A stretch of DNA of 64,000 bases from NCBI GenBank assembly GCA_030704615.1, contig CM060733.1, positions 5,456,001 through 5,520,000 of the forward strand, read 5' to 3'. Shown one piece after another: positions 43,937 to 53,595 of the stretch. The notes below the pieces were generated by a model. The model did no database searches. It had not been told where the DNA came from and was given only the letters and a program-made list of their open reading frames with translations. The first letter of the stretch is position 1, and every line of letters begins with the position of its first letter. The stretch comes from Takakia lepidozioides. Taxonomy: Eukaryota > Streptophyta > Takakiopsida > Takakiales > Takakiaceae. The translations under genes were made by a program, and so were the position numbers.

Positions 43937-44638
43937 ATGTGCCCTGGAGTGTTTGTGAGGAATTGCAGCGTTAGCTTGAACTTTTTCCAGCTACCGCGCT
44001 GCTCCTCCTCCATCCGGGAGCTGCTGTCATTGAGCGTACTCCGCTACTCTTTTTCAAGGATGTCGTGTCGCCGAAATCCAGCCGACTGCCCTTATCATGG
44101 CCACGATTATGCTATGTTCAAACCAGAATCAGGAGACATCATTGTCTGGCTCTCTGTTTTCACAGACGCTGCTGGAATCAAGCAGAGTCTTTGCGCGCAA
44201 TGGAGTATCTGGAGGGCTATTACCGCTTTGAGCGAGGTGAGGGCGAGGGTCAATGCGGTCCGTGGGTCCTGAAAATTGTTGACCTCGATATACCAAGCTG
44301 GAAAGGGATGCCGGACAGATCACGCACGGCCTCGCTTTGGCGCTGGAACTGCTGCCAGTGGACCAGGGAGGACGGCACCGGGGAAAAACTATATACGTGC
44401 AGATCACTCCGCTCTTCCAGTGTATGGAGACATTCGGCTGAGTTGCGAAGACGAATCACACGGGCACATGAGGCCCACAGTGACCTTGTCAATGTATGAT
44501 TGTGGTATCATTGATGGACATGACATTGTCGTCGGCTCCAGCAAGGGCAGCAGAACGACCGAATTGCAGTTTACCTCGAGGTGCCGCAGCAGTGATGAGC
44601 TTGTTTTGAGAGGTATCGAAGTTTCGTCGACTTGGTGA
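43937..44638 (+). pseudogene. Orphan paralogue B
   Basis: Three plus-strand frames in order: CPYHGHDYAMFKPESGDIIV (43937-44272), AMEYLEGYYRFERGEGEGQC with GPWVLKIVDLDIPSW and SLWRWNCCQWTREDGTGEK (44065-44499), and LPVYGDIRLSCEDESHGHMR with TLSMYDCGIIDGHDIVV (44276-44638). The motif order is identical to paralogue A, so the frame changes are defects in one ancestral gene. It keeps a longer C-terminus (ELVLRGIEVSSTW). Shared conserved Trp-Cys-Cys and FERG blocks suggest a real folded domain; function unknown. Confidence 0.5.
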
Positions 44639-44894
44639 AGCCCATGTAGAAGGAGGAAGGGCTTAGTTTTGTCTGCAGTTGGTAAATGTGAGACATCGTG
44701 TCCGATCAATAAACCCATCGTACCTCACTTCTGTATGATTGTGTTTCATTCTGTTGAATAACTGTCGGAATTGGCCCACTGTTTACAATTTGATGTCTCA
44801 TTTCTACAATGTGTCTGTCCGGATGAATATAGCAGAGTAACCGGTATGTGAGTCATGTGTCAAGAATATACCAGAGTAACGCCATGTCGGACAT

Positions 44895-45594
44895 TGAAAT
44901 GCGCCACCACATTTCCATGTGGGACAAGGAAATGCGGTGCATCATTTCCGTCCAGGTACACGAAATACCAACACGGGTCTATAAATTGGACAGACAACGA
45001 GGTTGGCATTGCAAATGCGGCGACGCATTTCCAGCTTGGCAATGGAAACTTCTTTTGGACAAGGGAATGCGGTGCCGCATTTCCGTCCAACACTTCGAAA
45101 AGTGTGACATTTCCGACCAGCGCGATGGAATGCGTTACCGCATTTCCGTGAGAGGGTCTGCAAATGGACAAATTGCGATGTCCGTTCTGGAAATGCGGCG
45201 CCGCATTTCCATGTCCGTCATCACTTTTTTTTACAATGGAATGCGGTGCCAATTTTTGCTGATGGGCCTGCAGTTCGAACAACGACCATCCCCAATATGG
45301 AAATGCGGCACCGCATTTTCAATTCCGCCATCTCGACCTCCTTGTTCGACCTCCTTGTTCGACCTCTGTAAGCGTGGTGGCATCCATGCAATGAGCGGGA
45401 GAGGCCAAACTGGCGTGTGGACAAAGGAAATTTTGGAAATGCGGCACCGCATTTCCAATCGGCCGATTACTTTTTACTATGCCAACATTGAAATGGAAAA
45501 TTTAGTCCCTCCCCTGTTTTGGAAATGCGGTGCCACATTTCCAAAAGAGGTTCTTAGAGTTGCCAAAATTTTGGAAATGCGGCGCCCATTTCTG
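44895..45594. repeat. Palindrome cluster, 3' side of the ParB-methyltransferase gene
   Basis: Eleven copies, several degenerate, of the 22-bp palindrome (half-site GGAAATGCGG, central YR, then the reverse complement) start near 44896, 44929, 45011, 45063, 45124, 45189, 45237, 45299, 45435, 45521 and 45573. Copies at 45189 and 45435 are near perfect; others have lost one arm. Spacing is irregular (33-136 bp). The cluster ends ~110 bp past the stop codon of the minus-strand gene that follows. Confidence 0.85.
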
Positions 45595-46864
45595 ATTTTG
45601 GGAGCGTCGTGGTTTGGGCGATTGTGTGGCTGGAATGCACACTGGAGAGGGGTCACGAATGTCGGGGAGAATTTCCTTTATATACTCTGGAAGAGAATTT
45701 ACATTTACAGAGACTTCATTAAAATTCTATTAATCTTGAAATCATCCGAATCCTCATCCTGTTCTAGACTGTCCTGCTCCGCCTCCACCCCCTCAGTGCC
45801 TTTCTCATCTCCAGCGGACTGCTCGTTGGCCAGGCTTTCGAAAATCCCATCTTCCCCTTGCGGAACTGTCCATCTCACCTCCGTTGGGTCGTCTTCCTCC
45901 CTGTCTGCGTCGCTCTCATCCGCTGAATCACATATGTACTTTCGTACCCGTCTACCTGTCTGAGCTGCTGCCAACTCTTTCCTTATCCTTCTGTCCTCCC
46001 TAGCCCTCTCCAAAATCTGCTCTACTTTACTGGGATTCTCACTTCTTCTAATCGCTGTATTTGCGAGTTTAGCTGCATAACTAGGAGGGAGTAGTCCCTC
46101 ACCGGCTCGTCATGAAGTCGGCCCTCGCAAAGAACGGGACATTCTTCCTGGCAGGAAGTGTAGGCCCTACATGTTTCGACCCGGACCCTGCAATCCTGCA
46201 CATGACAATCATCAACGAGACTAATGAGAACCACAGTCGGGAAATTCCTTTGACAAAAATGACCCAGAAGGCTTTGCAAACTTACAATGTTTGCACTCAC
46301 TCGTATTCCGGGTTTCTCCTCCGCATCAATGTCCACTGTGTCTTCCTCGGACTCCGACGAATCCGAGGAGACTTCCGCTCTGTCGGGAGACTTAACATTC
46401 CGTTGCAGCCCTTCCAGATGGGATCCCCACACGGATGAATCCTCCTCGTAGGCAAAGAGGTGCCGGTCGAAAAACCGCCCAGCCCACATTGAGGCACCTG
46501 TTACAATGCCATCCACACATTACCACATGGCGCTTCAGATGTTGCGAACTACATCCTAACGAGAATTTGCAGAACAGCATAGATCAAGATTCTGCATACC
46601 TGTCCCACAGATGAGGTCGAGCACTGTGCCCCCCACGTCTGTGCATGTCTCCATAATTGTCTGAATGAAGGCAGGGCTCCGAGTCCGTGAGTACCGCAGG
46701 GGTTCCGTTGAAGTGAGGCTATGAGGGAGAAGTTCCTTGGGAACGTTGTTGAACAGAACGTCGTAATCGAGGGGGTCGCAGTTCGGGTCAACCTTTCCTC
46801 CCTCCTTCCGGAAAGCAAAGGTGGAGTTCTCCTTCACAAAGCAGTATGCATCGAACTGCTTCGT

Positions 46865-46921
46865 CTGCATACACATGGGGGAACGATTAGAAACCGAATG
46901 CGGCACCGCATTTGAAAACAC
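46865..46921 (-). other. 57-bp intron carrying one palindrome
   Basis: Begins GTGTTTTC, ends GTGTATGCAG, and contains AAATGCGGTGCCGCATT in the middle. The palindrome is about a third of the intron. Flanking frames read HSFAW and TKQFDAYCFVKEN. Confidence 0.6.
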
Positions 46922-48076
46922 CCAAGCAAATGAATGGACGAGTGCCAGTGTCGTAATCACCTTCTTCCCTTCCGACCGAAGGCCCAGTGTGTTGATGCAC
47001 GTCCACTTCTTTTTCAAATCGGGACGGCGCTCTTGCGGGTCCACTTCGCAATTCCTGTCTGAGTGTTTTTCCTCTGCTCGCCAGGACAACCACACAGCCT
47101 CTGTCGTCCAACACCATGCGGGCAAGCCCGAATCCTTTCTTCCAAAAGTCCTCCGAGTACCTGTTCCAAGATGGCAAAGCTTGCAGTCCTTCCACAGGCT
47201 CTCCGTCCGGAATATCCAAGATGATCATATCGCAAGACCACTCGGTGGCATTTCCGCCCTCCTACAATCCTTGTCTGCACACACCCTCTCAAAGAACGAG
47301 ACCATATTCTGAAATCCTGGGGTGTCGGAAGGCTCTTCGGCAGTCGCCTTCTTCAGTGCTCTGCCCTTCAGACCCTCCATGGTCTTCATGTATGCCAACT
47401 TGGCTGCCCGTCCATCCAAAGCCGCCAAGAAACTCTCATTTACACACTGGACTACTGTTTCGGGAGCCACTTTCGGCCTCTTCATTTCCACCGGCTCGAA
47501 AGGGTGCCCCCTTGGGGGGTTGAAGAGTGCCTTCTTTGCCGAGCCAGTTCTCGTGCCTCTCGTGACAACGGTGGGCACAGGGGAGGCAGCCTGCGTTTGG
47601 GGGGTGGGCTGGTTGCAAAGTCTCCATCGGAGTCCTCTTCCTCACCCTCTTCCTGAACAGGCTGTTTCTGCTTCTTCGTTTTGGCGGGTGTCACAACAGC
47701 TGCTCCTTGCTGGCGAGTCCTCTTCTTCGACCCCTTCTGTTGGGCCTGCACAGCTGCATCCACCGTCTTTTGTGCCATCTCAGCTGCCTTTCTGGATTCT
47801 TCCAGAGCAGCAGATTCCTTTGCCGACTTTGGCCCAGCAGGGACACGTCTTTCCTTTCTCTTCTCTTCTGCCAAGGGTGCAGATCTTTCTCAGACTCGTC
47901 AACAATACCGCCAGACATGTCCAGGTACCACGGGCATCCAACGAGATGCGCGGGATGCCATTGTTTCTGCATCTCGGGTGTGTAGACACAGCTTGGGCCC
48001 GCCACGGTCCAAGCCATGAAGAACGGGGGCTCTTGAGCCAGGGCCCCTGTCTGAAGGAGCACGTATTTTCATATAC

Positions 48077-48180
48077 CTGCAAGGCAGTCAGCATGCGTGA
48101 GCAAAGTTGAGACCAACCTACTCGCAGAGTGCCACCGAAAACATAAAATGCGAATGCGGTGCCGCATTTCCGAGACAAAC
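48077..48180 (-). other. 104-bp intron carrying one palindrome
   Basis: Begins GTTTGTCTC and ends CTGCCTTGCAG. GGAAATGCGGCACCGCATT starts 11 bases after the donor. Flanked by coding KPGYE and the next exon, which continues into VYTPEMQKQWHP. Confidence 0.55.
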
Positions 48181-49294
48181 CTCGTAACCAGGCTTCGCAT
48201 ACAAGGGCAGCTGTGCTTCACCTGTAAACAATTCGCATTGCAGCTTTCCCCGCTCCCTCCTGATGTGTAAACTCCACGCTCCTTCTTGCTGTCTGTAGCT
48301 CTCTGGCGAAAAGGTTGTCCTTGTACGCACATCTGAAACGTGTCACGTAGTCTTCCAATGTCTGTGTTCCATCCCATTTGACGTACAAGCCGAACGAATT
48401 TGTGTGCATTACGACTTGCTCCTTCGCATTCGACATTACCTGCGATTCCCAAATGCATTGTCACGTAGCAGTTCAGGGAATTCATTTCAGAAAAGCAAAT
48501 CTGGGGAAGTACCTTGAATTACCTGGAACCACCAAGTCATACGGTTGAGCCACACATCCACTGCAGGGTCGGAAACTTCGAGTGGAAAAGACCACATTGT
48601 CCTTATGCTCTCGGATGCATTCCAGATCGACAGCCACCGTGTCTGCCATTTCCGATCCAATGTCAGGAGCTGGAAGAGAGTGGCTATTGCTAGGAAGGAA
48701 CTTCAGTGCATTGAAACCTCACCTTCTCTTTCGCCTCCACACATGCCGTTGAGAGTGATGCAGTTTCTCCAATTGCATGGTCGGCTGCATGGCCCGAGAA
48801 TAGTGTTTTGCAATCTCGGGGATGAAGTCCTTTCCAAGTGCCGGATCTGCAATTGCCACCAGCTTCACAAGCTTTGACTTGTATTTGGTTCTGGACTTGA
48901 CACCGGCTTCCTTCAAGTGCTCAGTCAATGACTGCAACGTTTTCACCTGCCCTCACTTTCCATGAAGAAGCGTTTGGCATGGCCCAATCCAGCTTGATGT
49001 TTGACTGCCAACAAAAACATGCAGAAGCGTTACATTCGATTCATGTGGAAAGATTACTGGAAATTGGGGAAGGATGAGCAGAGGGAAATTGGAGGACGAC
49101 TTACTTCGTATATCACCTCCACCATTCCATCCATAGTGAGACGATACCATGTCCGGTCTGTTTTTGCAACGGCTTTCTGAATGAGCTCGGGCTCCAGCAT
49201 TTCCGCAAACATCTGCGGATCAGTGAGACCAGTTTTCCTCACCCTGTACAGCATATGTGCCATGTGGGTATGCACGTACGCATTCTCAGTGACC

Positions 49295-49406
49295 CTGCAA
49301 GGCACACTCTCCAGTTCAGTACACGGAAGCACGGAAACAAACCAGAATGGAAACCGAAATGCGGCACCGCATTTCGAACGTGCTAGGGAGGGTATGAGTA
49401 TCTTAC
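49295..49406 (-). other. 112-bp intron carrying one palindrome
   Basis: Begins GTAAGATACTC and ends GTGCCTTGCAG. Contains CGAAATGCGGTGCC followed by GCATTTCG. Flanked by NAMADLNS and VTENAYVHTHMAHMLYR, which join well. Confidence 0.65.
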
Positions 49407-51271
49407 GAGTTGAGGTCCGCCATGGCATTCTTGAGCAGGAGGAGTCTGCCGCCTTCACCTTCAGGATGACACACTCCACCATGTAATGCCAGCCAATGTG
49501 CTTGGCATGGTTCTGCTTGATGTACTCCACCAGGCGAGAAGTCGGTGATTCCCGTCCCACACAAAGAACATTTTACCAGACATATGGCCGAAGTCTGGAT
49601 CACCCTTCAGCGTCGCCTCGAATTCGTCGTTGCGAGTGTGCCAGTGGGTATCCCACGTTGACAATTCATCGGCAGTGGGTCCACGAGTTTCGCCGTCCTC
49701 ATTCTCAATGGAAACGTAAAACGCTGCCGATCCCAGACGGTACCCTTCTCGAAATGCGAACTTCAGCTTATCCACATCTCCGGGAAGGGCCTGCCTGACG
49801 ATGGAAGGGAGACCATGCGACAGAGTGGGATTGAAGAGTCCGCTGGAATACCCTGTTGCCCAGAACTCTGCCAATGCTACTGTGTGTCTCCTCCAACATT
49901 TTATCCGCTGCACTTTTGAAATCCTCCGGAGACATGTCTGTAGGTGCCGGTAGTGGCTGAGCAGCTGGAGCATCCTCAACTGGAGCTGCACTCTAGGGCC
50001 TGTCGCGGGCAATTCTGCCATTGCAGAGGCCTCCTCCGGGCCTGCTTGCTCATCGGTGGTGAGGTCTTGCTGCGAACGTTGAGCGACAGCACCCTCCTCC
50101 GGTACCAAATCGAGATCAACGGTCGATCCCATTGCCTTCGCTGCAGCAGAGTCGGCCCCAACATCTGCAGGCGGGAAATCCTCCAGGAACTGAGCTTCAG
50201 CTCGTGGAAGCGGTTTTGCGGGAGATTGTTCGGCCGTCGCCCTGATTGCCTTCTGCTTCCCTCATCCTTGCAGGTGAAGGTGTCTGCTGCAATTGAATCT
50301 GTCTTTTACCCTGCTGCTTCATTCGCGTTGGGGGGGGTGAATCGGCCTGAGCCGGTTCAGAAGCCAGTAGAGGGACGGGCTGCTTCTTCTTCGACTTTGC
50401 TGGAGAAGGGCCCGACCCTGCTGGCGATTCTCCATGACCAAAGAACGCGAGTCGATCTCTGGGGCTTTGAACTTGCCCTTCGAAGCCGCGTCTTTGAATC
50501 GCACAGGGCTAGGCCCGGCAGGAATACCCGCGCTCGGGATCGGGTGGGTGTACGTGCTGCAGCTAGCTCCTCGGACTCTTCCTGCGGCTCTTCGGATTCC
50601 TGCGATCCCTCCAGCACGTCCACCTTTCCTGTTAGGCATGCAAACATGTTCTGCATTCAAGTCTCCTAGCATTCAGTCTAAGAATTACAGAAGCAAAATG
50701 GGGGGTTCGGTGCTCGATCAGCTGCGCACAGCCCGATCGCATGGAGCTCTCACTGGTGGCTGGGTTGCCTGAGTGGCCTGCTGCTCGGAGATGGCAATCT
50801 CCTCCTGTAGACGCATCTGCTTCCTCCCCTTCGGCATTGGCCTACGTCCGAAGTATAATTTCCGGAGCTTGCGACGAGGTCTCCTGTCTGGTGCACGAAC
50901 TCCCCCTCTCAGGTTCGAGCATAAGAAGAACAGAGAGAGGGAAAAGGGCAAAGAGTGCAGATGGAAAGGGCGCGAGAGGGGTGACTGAGGAGACACGACA
51001 AAAGTAGATGAAACGGCGGTGATGCACCACTTGGGTTCGAAAGGGTTGGACGAAATGTTCTCCTCGTGGAGTTTGCGTCATTACGAAATTCGAATCGTTC
51101 AGGGTACGCCTGCCGTCCGAAAAACAAACATCATTATCCAACGGTCAGGCCCGCCGCCTCATGCCCCTTCAGTCAGATAGAGTGCCGACATGTGCAGCAA
51201 TTCCGTTGCTCCACGTGTTCACATTTCAAGGCATTTCCGTCCCAGCGTCTGATGAGTTGGAGTGAAAATGC

Positions 51272-52623
51272 GAATGCGGCGCCGCAATTCCGTTAAGTAC
51301 CATCACGAAGCTACACATCCGTACTTGTTGGAAGAAAATGCGGCACCGCATTTCCGTTCCACCTTCACATACCTTAGTTGTTGAACGGAAATACGGTGCC
51401 GCATTTCCGTCCCACAGCTCCATGTATGAGATACAAAAGGGAAATGCGGCGCCGCATTTCCGTTCTGGAATGTCGAAAGGTGCGATTCGGACGGAATGAG
51501 GCACAACATTTCAGTTCCCGTGGTTCATGATTTTCAATGTGAACGGAAATGCGGTACCGCATTTCCGTTCCCCTTCACATACGTTAGTTGATGAACGGAA
51601 ATGTCGTGCCACATTTCCGTCGGGAAAGTATAGAGGTCTCACTGGGACAGAAATGCGGTGCCGCATTTCCGGTCTGGAAAGTTTGAAGGTCTCACATGGA
51701 TGGAAATGCGGCACCACATTTCCGTACCACAGCTCCAGGCCCATATACAAAACGGAAATGCGGCGCCGCATTTCCGTTCTAGAATGTCGGAAGGTGCGAC
51801 TCGGACGGAAATGCGGTGCCGCATTTCTGTTCCCGTTGCGCACGATTTTCAGTCAGAACGGAAATGCGGTACCGCATTTCCGTTCTGTAGAGTATTAACG
51901 TCTGACGCTGGCGGAAATGCTGTGCCGCATTTTCGTTCCACAGCTCCATGCCTCACATACAAAACGGAAATGCGGCGCCGCATTTCCGTTTTGGAATGTC
52001 GGAAGGTGCGACTCCGACGGAAATGCGGTACCGCGTTTCAGTTCCGATGTTTCAGGATATTTCATCAGAACGGAAATGCGGTGCCGCATTTCCGTCTGGA
52101 ATGTTTGGAGTGCGACTCGATGGAAATGCGCTGCCGCATTTCAGTTCCGATGGTTCACGATTTTCAGTCAGAACGGAAATGCGGTACCGCATTTCCGTTC
52201 TGGATAGTATGAATGTCTCAAGGGTCGGAATTGCGCTGTCTCAAGCGGTCGGAATCGCACTCGGCTCCATGCATCAGATACAAAATGGAAATGCGGCGCC
52301 GCATTTCCGTTCTGGAATGTCGGAAAGTGCGACTCCGACAGAAATCGGTGCCGCATTTCTGTTCCCGTTGTTCATAATTCTCAATCAGAACGGAAATGCG
52401 GTACCGCATTTCCGTTCCACCTTCACATACCGTGCTTGTTGATGGAAATGCGGTACCGCATTTCCGTTATGGAGAGTATGAATGTCTTTTAAGGACGGAA
52501 ATGTGCTGCAGCATTTCTATCCTCAGCTCCATGCATCAGATACAAAATGGAAATGCGGCGCCGCATTTCCGTTCTGGAATGTCGAAAAGTGCGACTCGGA
52601 CGGAAATGCGGTGCCGCATTTCT
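51272..52623. repeat. Phased palindrome array, ~52.5-bp period
   Basis: About 26 copies of the 22-bp palindrome. From 51334 the starts are 51387, 51440, (51493), 51545, 51597, 51649, 51702, 51754, 51807, 51860, 51913, 51966, 52019, 52072, 52132, 52175, (52227), 52287, 52340, 52392, 52444, 52497, 52549, 52602 (degenerate ones in brackets). Nearly every step is 52 or 53 bp; where two steps are 60 and 43 their sum restores the phase. The ~30-bp spacers fall into recurring types, for example AGCTCCATGCATCAGATACA before GGCGCC-centred copies and TTTTCAGTCAGAAC before GGTACC-centred ones, so there is a higher-order arrangement of 4-6 units. Central dinucleotides are CG, TA, TG or CA. The array runs into the gap, so its true length is unknown. 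Long open frames across it (up to 184 codons) reflect repeat structure. Confidence 0.95.
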
Positions 52624-53123
52624 NNNNNNNNNNNNNNNNNNNNNNNNNNNNNNNNNNNNNNNNNNNNNNNNNNNNNNNNNNNNNNNNNNNNNNNNNNNNN
52701 NNNNNNNNNNNNNNNNNNNNNNNNNNNNNNNNNNNNNNNNNNNNNNNNNNNNNNNNNNNNNNNNNNNNNNNNNNNNNNNNNNNNNNNNNNNNNNNNNNNN
52801 NNNNNNNNNNNNNNNNNNNNNNNNNNNNNNNNNNNNNNNNNNNNNNNNNNNNNNNNNNNNNNNNNNNNNNNNNNNNNNNNNNNNNNNNNNNNNNNNNNNN
52901 NNNNNNNNNNNNNNNNNNNNNNNNNNNNNNNNNNNNNNNNNNNNNNNNNNNNNNNNNNNNNNNNNNNNNNNNNNNNNNNNNNNNNNNNNNNNNNNNNNNN
53001 NNNNNNNNNNNNNNNNNNNNNNNNNNNNNNNNNNNNNNNNNNNNNNNNNNNNNNNNNNNNNNNNNNNNNNNNNNNNNNNNNNNNNNNNNNNNNNNNNNNN
53101 NNNNNNNNNNNNNNNNNNNNNNN
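52624..53123. other. Assembly gap, 500 N
   Basis: Exactly 500 unknown bases, a conventional placeholder, so the real gap size is not known. It interrupts the palindrome array on the left. Frames that appear to cross it are meaningless. Confidence 1.
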
Positions 53124-53299
53124 CGTTCTTGTCCTCTTTCTTTTTGACACCTTCTTGCACTTCCTTCTCAGCTGTGTGTCGCGCCCTGACCTCCACGTGT
53201 CTATTTTTAAAGTAATTTCCGTTTCCTCTTCCGTCAGCCATTTTCCTGAAGTTATTATGCGTCCACTTGTCACTGATTCTATGGATCGTGTAACTTTAG

Positions 53300-53595
53300 T
53301 AGGCTGTGTTGAGCTGTGACAGGCTGTGTCATACTGTGTTACGCTGTGATAGGCTGTGATGCACTGTGGTAAGCTGTGATAGGCTGTGACACGCTGTGGT
53401 AGCTTGTGATAGGCTGTGTTGCGCCGTGCTGGGCTGTGATAGGCTGTGTCACGTCGTGATGGGCTGTGATAGGCTGTGTTGCGCCGTGCTGGGCTGTGAT
53501 AGGCTGTGTCACGTTGTGATAGGCTGTGTCACGTCGTGATGGGCTGTGATAGGCTGTGCTTTGCCTTGATGGGCTGTGATAGGATGTGTCACGTT
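53300..53595. repeat. GGCTGTGATA minisatellite
   Basis: Repeats built from AGGCTGTG(A/T) with longer units such as GCGCCGTGCTGGGCTGTGAT and AGGCTGTGTCACGTCGTGAT. On the minus strand it is read in frame by the integrase reading frame as TQPITAQHGA, TQPITAHHDV and similar, extending that protein by ~75 residues to a stop at 53339. Confidence 0.85.

Larger units (their letters stand above)
45705..50837 (-). pseudogene. ParB-like / permuted DNA methyltransferase gene, ten exons, frameshifted
   Basis: By-eye GT-AG model, exons in order: 50837-50754, 50629-49407, 49294-49105, 49014-48723, 48669-48523, 48439-48181, 48076-46922, 46864-46600, 46555-46301, 46072-45705; about 1,400 codons. Exon 2 has a Pro/Glu/Lys-rich head, then AFREGYRLGSAAFYVSIENE and MFFVWDGNHRLLAW, a ParB/sulfiredoxin-like pattern (DGxHR), then EYIKQNHAKHIGWHYMVECV. 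Exon 5 (WLNRMTWWFQ) is fully open. Exon 7 has a nuclear-type basic/acidic linker and CDMIILDIPDGEPVEGLQ, resembling methyltransferase motif IV; exon 8 has YSRTRSPAFIQTIMETC and GGTVLDLICGTG, motif I with the SAM-binding GxG. Motif IV before motif I is the permuted order of beta-class N6-adenine/N4-cytosine DNA methyltransferases. The tail is acidic. Single-base frame changes in exons 2, 4, 6 and 7 suggest decay or base errors. Three introns each hold one 22-bp palindrome. Confidence 0.55.

Noticed and set aside
45705-50837. ParB-like/methyltransferase region as several separate small genes
   Set aside because: The frames join through plausible GT-AG introns and single-base frame changes in one direction, and the conserved blocks follow one another in a consistent order.
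51658-52442. Open frames of 184 and 164 codons in the palindrome array as genes
   Set aside because: All frames on both strands are open in the same way because of the self-complementary repeat; no start context, domain or codon constraint supports translation.
51272-52623. CRISPR array (regular palindromic repeats with spacers)
   Set aside because: Repeat length, period and partial dyads superficially fit, but the spacers recur in types instead of being unique, the repeats are full palindromes, no cas genes are near and the context is a plant genome.
52396-53319. Long frames spanning the N run
   Set aside because: They consist mostly of unknown residues across a 500-N gap.
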